In this document: positions 49,501-60,260 of the stretch, piece by piece | Layout of the letters: every line of letters starts with the position of its first letter | Position numbering within the stretch: position 1 is the stretch's first letter | DNA from: Panonychus citri | Taxonomy: Eukaryota > Arthropoda > Arachnida > Trombidiformes > Tetranychidae | DNA: 64,000 nt | NCBI RefSeq assembly: GCF_014898815.1 | Contig: NW_026515416.1 | Span: 806,001-870,000, forward strand | Reading direction: 5' to 3' | The notes under the pieces: model-generated | Databases searched by the model: none | Told to the model about the DNA's origin: nothing | Seen by the model: the letters and a program-made list of their open reading frames with translations, nothing else | Program-made: the position numbers and the translations under genes

Positions 49501-52500
49501 ATTTTCTCAATAAAATTCTCGTACTAGTCCTCAATATCCCGTTCTCACATATTTGCGTATTTTCGTGTTCATGTACGTGGTTAACTGTAATCGCGAAATA
49601 GTTTTGTTGCGTTTAAACGCGTTCATGAATATAAATACTCCCCTGATGAAACTTGCGAACATAAAATTGCATCAGGATTTTCTTCGCGTAAAATCTGACA
49701 CTTTCCTTCTTCGCGCGTTTTTAATGCGTTTGTGTAAAGGCTGACTGGGAACAATTCACAATAATAACAATATATTAACAATTAACAAATTAATTAACAT
49801 TAACACTTTCATTAAATATTAGTAAAAAAAAAACACTCGTAATCATTAAATTGTGTTAATTGAAAATTACATCATTAATTGTTGAGTATTAAATCATTTG
49901 AGTAAAAGTTAAAATGAATTATATGAAAACAATTAATCAAATGAAAGAAATAAATAATTTTAATTACAATTGTAACTTTAACAACAATCAGTAAACAATT
50001 TTGTATTAGCATTAATCATTTGATTGTCTCGTTAATTGTCACAAATTAATCAACAACAACAACAAACAACAAACAACAAACAACAAACGATGAATTGAAT
50101 AGTTTGGTGAATTAAATCAACATCCATTGACCATTTCCGGTCATTTCGTTTTCCGGATGCAGTTTATTATGAAAATTAATTCTTGAATAACAATTAACGA
50201 TGATGAGATTCTGTGAATTGAACCTTGATCTTGAAAATTGAAGGCTCAAAGTATCTACATGATGAGAAAACTGAATATCCACCTCATCAGAGTGTAAGAA
50301 CTAAATTTGAAACAGAAATGAGATCAGATAAATTCACTAACTACCGAGGGTTTGGTAAATTGTTGTTAGTTAATTAACTTGAGAGGAAAAAGATAATTGT
50401 TTCAAAAAAAAAAGGAACCATGATTAACTTTTATCTGTCTGTATGGTTATCATTCATCTCGGTTGATGAAAAATGAGCCAACTCATTGCAAAAGTTTACA
50501 CTTTAATTTCCCGCTGATTGTTGATGATTTACTAAATTAACTAACTAGTTAGTTTGAAGGATTTAATTGGTAGGCATGGGTGGAAACTTAATTATAACAA
50601 TCAACGAGAAAACAAAAAGTTTATCAGGAGAGAGAGAGAGAGAAAAAAACAAATAGTATTAATGAGTAACTGGATTAATTGTTAATTCAATTCCCAAGTG
50701 ACTTAAAGTTTGTACTTTTTTTGTTCGTTACTACAATTAACTAACTAACGAACCAGTTTAATCAACTTTGAACACAATTCAAAAGTCGTAAACATGATTA
50801 CGATTTGTGTTTTAATCACACAATCAACTGATTGTGTATTGAGAGTGTGGATAAAGATAGAGATTGATTAATTTGATATCGAAACTAAATTAAAAACTTT
50901 ATCACCCAAACCTAATTATCAAATTTAATTTATATATAAATAACAATCTGATATTTAATTGGATCCATAATCAGTTAATTGGCAAAAGAAATTGTTGATC
51001 GGGAAAAAGTAATAAACTAAAAATTAAATCAATTGTTGACTAATGAAAAACTAACAAAGGAAAGTTAATTGTTACAAATCAATCACAATCACAATTAAAC
51101 CATTGAATCAAAAAATATTATAACTTTCTAATTGTTCATAGCAATGATTAAATCTTAACTAATGTCAATCTAATATCAGAATCTCATGAAAATCAATTAA
51201 AGTGATTGAGAAAGTGAATCAAGTTTGTTTAATCATTTCTGATCTTTTCCCCATTAACAATAATCAATATATCAACAATTAAGAAATGATAATGATTAAG
51301 TTAATCAATGTTGTTGGTTCATCGTCAATAAATGAAAAGAAAAAGTTTAATCACTTTGATTGAACAGTTTTTTTTTCTGGCGATTTTAAGATCGCAATTA
51401 ACTTGATGATAATGATTACAAATGGAAAGGTAAAGATAAAAAAGATGATTAAGATGATGACGATGATGATGATGATCCAATAATGATACTGATGATGATG
51501 AGAAAATGAAGATGAAGATGAAGATAACGTGTTACTATTTTTTATCATTTTCGATTTTTTTTCACCGATATTATATTTCCATCATCAGCATCATGTAACA
51601 TGCTCGCTCTAAATAATGATAATAATCAAGGGAATAATTCACTTGATCAAGTAAATCAAAAGTAATCAAACTAATATAATAGTAAATCATAACCATTAAC
51701 AATTTAAGTGAAGTATTATTATCAAAGAAAATCGGTAAATTGACAGATTAAGAAAACTTTTTTTTTCTCTTTTTCGAAGAAAAAAAAAGTTCGTTACTTG
51801 AACAATCAACTTTGTTCCAATTAATCTGAGCTAATCAGGTATAGATTGAAGATGATGTTAAGTGGTTAAAAAGAGAAATTAGATTGTTGACAATTAGAGA
51901 GAGAGAGGGGGGGAATCGATCGATTGTTTGTTTTCGAATGGAAATTTTTTTATCAACTCACCAGAAACTCCTCGATTTTGGCATCGTCGGCACCGTTCTT
52001 GTAGTTTCGTTGCAGTTTGGTCGCATTGATACCGTGTTGTATGTGAAGAGCGGAGGCATCGAAACGTCCGGCCATGTTTTCCCGGTTTCGGTGTTGTTCA
52101 GGTTCGTAGGGTTTAGGTGTGGACATCGCTGTCTTTATGCCCAAAGCTTCAACGTCAAATGTACCTTTACCACTACCACGAATCTGATCGTTGACAAGGT
52201 GATGAGGTTTAGGGATATTCAGAGCTTGTTTAATGCCCACCGATAGTCCGTCCAATTTACCTGGACCTGTTTTGGGTACGTGACTTTGACAATAAACCTA
52301 ATGGTCAATAGATAAGTAAAAAAGATCACAGATAATTAATAAACTGATTTAATTCACTGGTGATTAACAAATGAATTCACTAAGTTTTTCAGCTCTTTGG
52401 GCTTGGGAACCTCAGGGACAAATACACACACACTAGATATACAAAGAAATACCTTGAATTTTGTTTTCTTTTTGTTGTTATCTTAATTGTAACTTACAAT

Positions 52501-55500
52501 CAATTGATTTAATCGTTGGCGAGGATGATTATCACCATTTTGATGATAAATTTACGTGAGTTCTGTGTCTTAATTAGGAAAAAGAAAACAATTTTCGTAG
52601 GTTGATTTAAATTTCGAGTTTGCTTTTCTCTTTTTTTCCCTAACGATTTGACCTCGATTGAAACGCCATTTAAATTGCTGCCGTTTGTTTGGCTTTTTAA
52701 ATAAATCGTAAGCACGATGATAAATGATTATAATGATAATCATCAGTATGATGATGAAGATTATTATTAATTCAAAGCATCATCATCAACGTTGATCATT
52801 AAATTAGATTCAATTGTATTCATTTGATATAAAACATGTTGGAAAAAAGTTTCTCCGGAAATTGTCATGTTGATTTGGTTAATTTGAATCGTAATCATTA
52901 AACAATCTAAATGCTAATTTGAATGGTGTTAATCAATGTGACCACAACAATCAACCTTTTATAATCTTAAATTGTTAACAGAAAGATAAATCTAATTAAT
53001 TAAAGGATATGGTAAACAATTTAATTCAATTAACTAACCAGCAATTTATTTATACAATTTTAAAAATTGTAATACAAGTTGATCAACAAGAAGGAAAAAA
53101 AAAACTTAATCATATGTTCATGATTAATTAATTTGATTCAGTTTTACAGTCAATCAAATTAATAAGTCAACTCATCAATTTATTATTATTATAAATCAAT
53201 TTACTATTAACTAACAATCATGTTAATCATTGATAATTATCATGATGAAAAAATCATGTACTTAAAGTTAATCATTGAGTGAAGACATTGACGATTATGA
53301 TTACAACTATAACTACAGCAATTTACTAATTGTGGAGACAGAGAATTGATTTTTTTTTAAGAATCGAGACTTTCCATTTATAAATCTTCATAATCAAACA
53401 ATAACAATTTACTAATCAGTTAACGAATTAGAATCAATGATCATCAAAATTTCGTGTTTCACGGTTTCGTCAAAATTTCCAAACAATTATCGGATTGATT
53501 ACTATTCACGGAAAACTTTATTATTCAGACAACATGGTTTCCTCATCATCATCTTCATCTTCATCCTCATCCTCAACCTCATCTTCATCCTCATCCTCAT
53601 CTTCATCTTCATCTTCCTCGTTATTATTAAACAATAAATTGTATTTTCTACAAACTCAAAGGTTGATTTGAGTAGAGAAGCAAAAAGACATTTATATTAT
53701 CATCATGGTAATGATTAGAATTGATTGTTCAGGTTAGTAAACTAAATTGTCAAGATAATTTCTGTTCAATTGGCCTGATAGTGAGCACGTTTTGATTGTA
53801 AATTGTTAGTAGTTAGTTAAACAATTGGCTTGAATTGTAAATTCCAGTAGTAAATGTAAAGGGAAAAAACTATTGGAAGAAAAAATTTTCTTCCGTAACT
53901 TTAAATACGTTTTAAGTGTTGAGACGTTGTTGTTGTTGTTATTTTATTATTATCATGGCAATTTACTGATTATATTGTGACAATGATGATCATCATCATT
54001 ATCATGATGATTATATTGCTGATGGTGTGGATGATGATTAGTATTTTACCTTTGTGATTGTGATTTTTGGTTAAAAATTTTTCCATTCCTATTGATTAGC
54101 AATATACTAACAGGTTGGTGACTTTAAGTTTAATCAATTGAACCAGAAACTTAAAAAATCAAAGTAATTAACGTTTGTGTACAACAATTAAAACTACAAG
54201 ATGATTTTTACAACAAATTGATTGCTATTAAATTGTTCAAGTTGATTGTTTCTCTCATATTGATAACTGATTGTGATTTTTTTTTTCACCAGAAAACAAA
54301 AGTGAAAGTTGTTTAAATTGTTGTTACGCCATTTTGATTGTTAGGATTAAAGTTAAATCATAGGAAGTGGTAAAAAAACAAAGTTAATTTGTTGATTGTT
54401 ATCATGATGATGATGACGATTATGTTGATAACAGTTTTAATTGTTGGGTGTGGTTAATAAGTTTTAATAACGGAAACTGTATATTTTTTAGGCTTGGTCA
54501 ATGATAGCACAATGATGTTGGTTGTACAATTAACTTAATAGTGACAATCAGGATAAATTGTTTCAATTGTTATTCATTGAAAACACTTTGCAAGTTGATT
54601 TGAAGAAAAAAAAAAGTTAACTTTAAATCAAAGAGCAAAAAAAAAGACAATCCTTTTAATTGTTGTAATCATTGTGATCATCATGATTATCATCAGCATC
54701 AACATTAGTTATTAGTTAATTCAATTATCAACAGGTAACAATCAATTGATTATCTAACATTTCAATTTCTTAATTTATTGTTATCAACTTTATATAATCA
54801 AAGTGTAAACAAAAGTTAACAATAGTGTGACAGTAATTAACACCAACAATTAATGATACAATGTTGATGATAATGATGAAGGTGATTAGCATCATCATCA
54901 TCAACATTGATTATAATATATAATTAACAATCATTATGATAAACAATAGTAATATCTTGAAATAAATGGTATTAATAATCAAGTTAATTGTAAGTTAATA
55001 ATAAGGATCTTGTGTAAATTTAACAACAATTAACATTCAAACAGTTGAAATAAAAAAAGGATGAAAATGAATCAGAGTGAAGCAATTGAAACTAACGGTT
55101 AAGAGACATCATTATGATTATTATATTATTATGATTGACGATTAGCTTAATCATCATGATTAAGACACTAATCATTTACTATCATGATTATTGTTATTGT
55201 GGTTTTAAATGGCTTTCGATTAGTTCATGAGTGGGGGGATAATAAAGTTCTAACGAGTTCGAAAAGTTTTGGTTTGGAAAAAATTTTTTTTCTTCTTCTA
55301 ATTCTTGAAACTCATATAACAACAATCAGTTAAATTGTTGATTAACAAAGTGTTTGATTCGATTGGTTTAATTTGATTGAACAATAAAGGATAAACATTT
55401 TTTCTCATCCTTTAATCATCATCAGTAAATTGTGTTGATCGTAAATCATCATCATAATAACAATTTAACTGATTCTTGTTATTGGTCCTGTTAACTTGAT

Positions 55501-57817
55501 TTTCTGGATTAACTGTTAATCTAATTGTTTGTTAAGGTGTCAACTGATTACTGAATTAAATGATGATTAAATTTTTCTTTCAACGTTATTATCATTGAAT
55601 GAAGATTATTATTAATGTTAATTGCTACAATTAAATCGTTTCGATGATAAATTAATTCATATCCATCGTTAGGTTGTTTTTTTTATATCGTAATGATTAA
55701 GATTCAATGATTTAATTGTTAACCATGAGAATCGATGGAAAGAAAAAGTTTTGAGAGATTTTTATTTTTATTTTTATTCTTAATCAGTTTGATTAATTGT
55801 TATTCCAACGTAATTATTTTATTAGATAGTTAACTGATTTGATGAACAATAAACAATTTAGTTTATTGATTGTAATTAGCAACAGATGATCAGAAACAAT
55901 CAGTTAATTTCTGTTTTGCTTAGAGTTGTTATTTTCCAGGACAAGGTTAAATCATTGGCTTCCAAATTGAAAATTTTAATCATGATAATTATGATTCTCT
56001 GATTGTTGATTAAACTAAATTAGTGATTTACTTAACCTTAAATGCTTCCGGATTCAAGGTTATCAACATGATTATCACCGTTTGAGTTAATTGTTGTAAT
56101 TTAATCATGTAAGTAGAGGAGGTTGTTGATTAAATTGCTGGACAACAATTAAAAACTGGATCAAAAATGGTTTCTAAGCATAACCAGATAATTAATTATC
56201 GTAAGGTTATTATTATTAAGAGATTAATTGTTAATTTTATGAACGTGATTTAAATGATGATGATGAATTAAATTTGTCTCAAATTGTAAATTTTATATCT
56301 TATAATCAGTAAATTGTTATTATCAGATTGATTAATAACCAACAACACCTACGATTTAATTGAATTGTAACAATCAACTTAATGAATCAATTGATTATCA
56401 CACAATTTGTCTAAATTAAGTTCTGTTTTGTTAATTGTTAACAAAAAAAAAGATATTGATTGTAATTAATTTCTATTGACAGTTGAAATTACAATTAAGT
56501 AATCATAACACCAACAGTAAACTTGATTAATTGATTAAAAAGTTGATTCATTCCTGATTAATAAATGAACCAAATAATAATTACTTTTTTGTTCAACACA
56601 ATCTAACTGATTAAAGTTAATTCAATTGTTAACTTTAATTGTTAACGATTGAAAAATTGACCAAAACTATCACGTATACAAAACTGATAATAATAATATA
56701 TAATTGTTATTAGTTAATCATTGACTTGAGGGAAACAATCAAGATAATCCTGATGAATGTGACAATTAAGGATGAAGAAAATATTAATAACAATCAAGAT
56801 TAATACAATCAAGTACTTAGTTAATTAAAAGGTAATTTGCTGACGATCATCATCAGGTTAAAGGTTAATCTTATATTACCTTCACTGATTGTTATGATAC
56901 ACAAATTGTTGTAATTTAATCTAATTATCCTTTATTGGATTAATTAAATTACAGGAATTAAAAAGGTAATCATATTATTATGTTACTTTTTTTGTAATAA
57001 TATTTGCAAAGGAAACTCAAAGTGTCAACCTTGTTACTCCTACTATTGTATTATATCAATGATTGAAGTTGGTCAAATGCATATAAGCCTAAGTGTGTGT
57101 GTGTGTTTGTGTGGTGATAAAATTATCTTCATTATCATGATGATGATGATGATAATTATTCAAATTATATGATGATTATGATGATAATTAAAATATAACA
57201 TGCAAAACAAAGGAGGAAACAAGAGGAAAACATGAGAGAGGGAAAAATAATATCTCATTTCTCAAGGAATGAGAATCTTAAATTTTATATGTATCATTAC
57301 ATGAGGAAGGGTCAGTTGATTAAGATGATGATGAGGATGATGATGATGATGATGTCTTTCAACCGGTTAGGATGATGTAGGTAAAAGGAGGGGGTGGATG
57401 ATGAAGATAATTAGGAATTGAGAGCTGAAAGTTAAGTGTCCATTGAGAGTTCAATGTATTATTTACATTGGATAAGAACTTTTTTTTTCTCTTCTTCTTT
57501 TTGTCTTTTCCCTCATTCGATTGACCAATTTTCTCCAAATTTTGGTCAAAGGTTGAAGGGTTAATTAAGAAGAAGAGTTAATTGTTAATTACCTCTTTAT
57601 CGTCATTGTCTTGTTGATTGTTGTAATAGGTTTTTAGGGTTAATTTGGTTCCACAATTAGCACACTTGAAACATCCTTGGTGGAAGAAGGTGAAATCTTT
57701 CAAAGGTCCGATCTTGTCCACTTGATAGACGACATGATTACACCTGAGGCAATGATTTTCGTACATACTGTTGACCATTTTACGAGCTGCGTTGTTTAAA
57801 CTAATTGTTGTTGACAT
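37567..57817 (-). CDS. Hil: Hillarin / kyphoscoliosis-peptidase-like protein (LIM + coiled coil + KY domain)
   Basis: Cytoskeletal protein of the hillarin/KY family, linked to septins and anillin in cytokinesis in flies. Exons: 57817-57593, 52297-51962, 40271-39867, 39526-39368, 39263-39037 and 38746-37567. All phases agree; the total is 2532 nt (843 aa). The join of exons 1 and 2 across 5.3 kb is proved by the LIM finger, whose ligands C23, C26, H46, C49, C52, C55 lie in exon 1 and C78, H81 in exon 2. Exon 2 also holds repeats (GTFDVEALGIKTAM, GRFDASALHIQHGI). Exon 3 (188-322) is a charged coiled coil. Exons 4-6 carry a transglutaminase-like KY domain (about 380-530) and C-terminal beta domains. 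The domain shows GTESYHVLF where active enzymes have GxCxGYAxLF, and NSWNAV instead of HAWNAV, so it is probably catalytically dead. Intron 2 (11.7 kb) hosts a transposon. Confidence 0.92.
40272..42082. other. Hillarin intron 2, part 3' of the transposon
   Basis: Simple AT-rich intronic DNA with dense TTAAATTG and AACAATTT words; nothing else recognised. Confidence 0.6.
42083..42093 (+). repeat. Left terminal inverted repeat
   Basis: CCCAGTCAACC; pairs with the right end in inverted orientation with one mismatch. The end does not begin with the usual CACTA. Confidence 0.7.
42103..42423. repeat. Left subterminal CGCG motif cluster
   Basis: CGCG occurs at 42103, 42191, 42279, 42347, 42357 and 42420, often as TCGCG or ACGCGAA, in DNA where CG is otherwise rare. 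CACTA elements carry subterminal repeats that bind the accessory transposition protein; these may be the equivalent. Confidence 0.5.
42682..44728 (+). CDS. Transposon-encoded RING/B-box/coiled-coil/Tudor protein
   Basis: Exons 42682-43413 and 43481-44728 join in phase 0 (659 aa). A 5' UTR intron (42578-42662) ends just before the ATG. Domains seen: a RING-like finger (C23, C26, H39/C40, C45, C48, C56, C59), two B-box-like fingers (about 77-109 and 134-156), a coiled coil (about 160-290), an acidic Ser-rich linker, one extended Tudor domain (about 415-605, with YKRAKVKYI and VNLLDYG), and a C-terminal Cys/His cluster (CRGSCWRVHDCPFCWEQH, about 628-650). This order resembles RNF17/TDRD4 and Qin, which bind methylated Piwi proteins in the piRNA pathway. 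A likely AATAAA is at 44940. The donor-like AAG|GTAAAT near the stop leaves a small chance of another exon. Function in the element is unknown; capture of a host gene and piRNA-pathway interference are inferences. Confidence 0.85.
44992..47337 (-). CDS. CACTA/EnSpm-type (TNP2-like) DDE transposase
   Basis: Intronless 781-aa transposase that should cut the element out and join it to a target in the nucleus. CMC-superfamily signs: the LTLFTDEVPGSKSS block with first catalytic Asp D226, YPFYVLINELPSEMRRKFA, LIADAPMRAHVLG with second Asp D314, the zinc pair C333/C336 in FGCEWC with D405/H408 in SVDVMHSVYLG, and a likely catalytic Glu E571 in ISAFVSENEMGK. All are intact, so it may be active. The N-terminus is acidic with an HEPESESEHEHEPG stretch, and the C-terminus (about 650-781) is unassigned. 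It is transcribed divergently from the gene at 47546 and converges on the Tudor gene, with only 263 bp between the two stops and a TTTATT (minus-strand AATAAA) at 44883. Confidence 0.9.
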   Translation of the reverse strand: MRRISASTNHRALRLHRQQLLNQFFDNLNQQSSPASTVSNVNSSLNHEPESESEHEHEPGTYTNRLEQLSEDKFVDFVLLKMISDNNLTKKQTEGCVRALGALLERFNLCLQLPSARVLWNRSTMILSKQYWFICKRNHAHGPFSGAPKDFALINCDGRSWKPKTSSCSYFMMLGLKQQLLYILPTISKYFKPEVDFNNHVHDIRDSFLARSVKQSETITLTLFTDEVPGSKSSRMTVYPFYVLINELPSEMRRKFAILLCLFVGKKKPELSKTILDPLVEELKKVENEQINWTCKFTNINKRSRVKLIALIADAPMRAHVLGVKQYNSRFGCEWCRVAGNNEGGSMKYPNISKSTKLELSRTKIEYLLHSQGHELDISITEHIKYTSPLIYLESFDIVWGVSVDVMHSVYLGIVKDIMRRGWFNSDMKTKQFYIGSADKLRLIDSRIGNLKVTSEHVRPPRSIVDYKDWKANEFASFLVYFFVPVLDKILPYKYIAHLGQLSQAIVLLQSQPITNEMIAIADNLLHDFVSNLEKLYGAEFLTYNSHILLHLPQSVAKLGPAHVISAFVSENEMGKIKKKVRKYTDASQALMNLYMIDLNSKIQEYAFCYDNLSPNAEKFFVNKNVNQFSSFHDIEIMDPKLLQFLQSNNHQQADIKEAEHVRIEKILYTTRKYDLKHVRVNSLIEVREHVQQINRILKVGNEIFFEVNVLDTSAEPWGIDFNCDGAINSRVVTVKKINFHEFSEHEMNFTYLKINNNITKLFMYKSNNEFFVIKLCLRLT
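47338..47545. promoter_or_regulatory. Compact bidirectional promoter region of the transposon
   Basis: 208 bp separate the divergent start codons of the transposase and the plus-strand accessory gene, so both promoters must lie here or overlap the coding starts. No TATA box is obvious. It contains a CAAGTACATGTG segment near 47428 of the kind scattered through the element. Confidence 0.5.
47546..49308 (+). CDS. Transposon accessory protein of unknown family
   Basis: Exons 47546-47957, 48018-48709, 48791-49037 and 49106-49308; every GT-AG junction keeps the frame, giving 1554 nt and 517 aa. Residues 1-45 are strongly basic (Lys/Arg/Asn) and look like a nuclear/DNA-binding tail. A folded-looking segment follows (YIYVLVLGIDKD, then RFRESHICYIGKIV), then an acidic Ser-rich middle, a helical stretch (TPVVKNIYNLCVAMNKKL), and a C-terminal block (SRIVRMCIPSELKLNCEIN) faintly like a BEN domain, which I cannot confirm. 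By position beside a TNP2-like transposase it may be the TnpA-like partner that binds subterminal repeats. An AATAAA is at 49509. I do not recognise the protein; the exon model is well supported. Confidence 0.8.
49592..49717. repeat. Right subterminal CGCG motif cluster
   Basis: CGCG at 49592, 49618, 49685 and the doubled CGCGCG at 49712-49717, mostly in TCGCG/ACGCG context, mirroring the left end. Confidence 0.5.
49739..49749 (-). repeat. Right terminal inverted repeat
   Basis: GGCTGACTGGG, the inverted counterpart of 42083-42093 with one mismatch; host-like AT-rich DNA resumes immediately after. Confidence 0.7.
49750..51961. other. Hillarin intron 2, part 5' of the transposon
   Basis: AT-rich intronic DNA with a short CAACAAA run near 50050-50090. 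Nothing else recognised. Confidence 0.6.
52298..57592. other. Hillarin intron 1 (5.3 kb)
   Basis: No coding frame. It contains an imperfect TCATCTTCATCC tract (53540-53625), several ATGATG runs and dense TTAATTG/CAATTA words. Large first introns often hold enhancers, but none is recognisable here. Confidence 0.6.
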
Positions 57818-60219
57818 TAAATCATCAACTTAGAGTAGATTAATGATAATTAAATTGTTTTCGCAATAATTAGAAGAAGAAGGAAAGAAATTTAACAAAA
57901 AACAAAGGTTCGATTTTGATTGTCAATTGTTGCTCTTTGTTTTTCACTTAAACACTTTGGTGACAATTTAATTTAATATCTAATTCAATGGATCAATTGG
58001 TGATTGTTTAGTAAATCAATTGGAAAACATTTAAATTGTGATGATCAAGATGATTGTAAACAATTAATCACTCGTCTTGAGGATTGATTATCATGATGTT
58101 TACCACATGAAAACAAATGAAAACAAAACAAAAATTCAATCACTGAATTGGAGGGAAATTAAAATTGATTTTAACTCGTTTCACTGATCATGATTAGTAA
58201 ATTTCCCTTACTAATTGATCAGTAATCAATTTTCACTCACAGATATAATTGAGAAAAAATAATTAATTGTAGTTTACTTTTAATTGAATGATTTGTAATG
58301 TGAAAAATACACAATTTAAAATGTCGCCTGGTTGTTGTTGTCAATTGAGATGGTTGGTTGATTGTTTCTCGGATGAGAAAATCGATTTATAATTAAATAT
58401 ATAAATTGTAACAATTAATGGTTACATTTACCCAGAGAATCAAAATGTAATCAATATAACAATCAGGTGATCAATTGGTGTTAACAAAACAAAATGATTT
58501 CAATCAAATGGACACAATTTGTTTACAATAACCAAAGGTGATGAACATTGGACAATCATGAAGATGATAATTACACAATTGAAGAGTGACCAGTGATCAG
58601 CAATTAATGAAAACAATCAAATTAACAGGAAAACAAATGATTTAACACTAAACTTTAATAAGATTTATCCAAAATTAAAGGAAAACAAGATGATTATTTT
58701 GAGATGGAGACAAATGATGATCCGAATTAAATTGTTATCACTTTCTTGGAGATTGATTAACTAAATTAAACTGATTGGAGATTATGATGAATGACAATTT
58801 GTTACGGATTTTTTTTTTGGGTTTTCTGGTTGATTCTGGTTGATTTTAACTTCACTACTAACATAAAACACTTTACAACAACCAAAAGGATTGGTCATCA
58901 ATGAGATTTGACCATTTCTCAGGTAGATTTTGTTTTTCTTGCTTGTAATAATGATGAAAAAGAGAGGGAGATGATGATGAGGATGATGAAGATGAAGAAG
59001 ATGGGTTAGGTTAGACAAAGAAAGAAAAATAATAGAGAAAAATTCTCAGGTTAAAGATTGGGACATAATTTCATCTCTACTCTTCTTTGAGGCCACAACA
59101 ACAGCAACAGTTTTATGAGAAGAAGATGAAGAGAGAGAGAAAGAAAGAGAAAGAGAGAGAGAGAGAGGGATGATAAAGAAGATGAGAGAGAGAGAGAGAT
59201 TGGGGAGTGGGGAGGGAAAAGCCTGACCTAACGTTGGATGACGTGTGGGGATGAATATAAGAGATACATGAAAAAAAGTGTATCTACTCAACCGAAAGAG
59301 AAACGAGTTTTTTTTTCTCATACAGAAAACTCAGTCTTCTCTTTCTTCTCTCTCTTTTCTCTATCTATTTCTCTTTCTTTTTCTCTTTCTCCACATACAA
59401 TTCTCATCATCATCATCCCTTATCATCCTCCCCTTTCTTTCATTTATATTATATCATTATCAATATCATGCAAACGAAACGCCTTCGTTTCAACTTTTAC
59501 CTTTAAAACTTTTACTCTGAAATGTAAACATTGAGGAGTTTTAATGGTCAACAACAATTTAACTGATTAAAATGGTTAATCATCAATTAATACACTTTTG
59601 GGTTAAATTTATCAATAGTTATTAATAGTTATTGATGATGATTAAGATGATAACGATGATGATGATAACTTATAATTCATTATTTTCTTGACATATTCAT
59701 TCCCGGAAGCAGAATTGTTTACAATATAAAGGTAAATATTATTTTCCCTTATATTGGTAAATTAGTTAATTGTAATCATGAATTATTAACATTATAAGTA
59801 TTAAATAAGATGATTATTAAATCATAATCATCTGTTGACATATAATATATATAATCATGTTATTCATTGTTCATCGTTAATTCATGACAAAAAAAGACAA
59901 CAATTTAATGGTAATTATTTGTTTACCTTTTAACTTTTGAAAGTGTTAACACTTAATGAAATTTTCATTAATCATGATTAACATAATTCGGAGATGATTA
60001 AAGTTTTTATCATTTCAATTTCATGAGGATAATTATTAATATATCATGTAAAATTCAGGATTCAACGATTTTCATTGTTTCTCACTTTAAATATCCAATT
60101 CATTTGAATGATAATCATGACAACAATTTAGGTTTCATGTGAAAATGATAATGATGATGAAATGAAAAAACTTCATGGGTTGAGTTGATTTCGTGGTGGC
60201 CATTTTGAAAAATGACACA

Positions 60220-60260
<41 letters not shown>

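Larger units (their letters stand above)
42083..49749. mobile_element. CACTA/EnSpm-like (CMC) DNA transposon with three genes
   Basis: A 7667-bp element with inverted ends: CCCAGTCAACC at the left and the complement of CCCAGTCAGCC at the right (10 of 11 match). The flanking bases AA (42081-42082 and 49750-49751) could be a 2-bp target duplication, as CACTA elements make 2-3 bp ones, but AA is weak evidence in AT-rich DNA. It carries a DDE transposase (minus) and two plus-strand genes, all intact with working splice sites. Base usage differs from the host: CGCG, TTCATG, GAACATG and CACG words are common here and rare outside. It sits in intron 2 of hillarin. Intact frames suggest recent activity. 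Confidence 0.88.

Noticed and set aside
49553..49744. 63-aa open frame at the right end of the transposon
   Set aside because: It begins at TTG, has no splice or promoter context and overlaps the subterminal repeats; it reads as chance within terminal DNA.
59046..59534. Overlapping open frames on both strands with Ser/Leu/Phe runs
   Set aside because: They arise from GA/CT microsatellites at 59129-59199 and 59344-59392.
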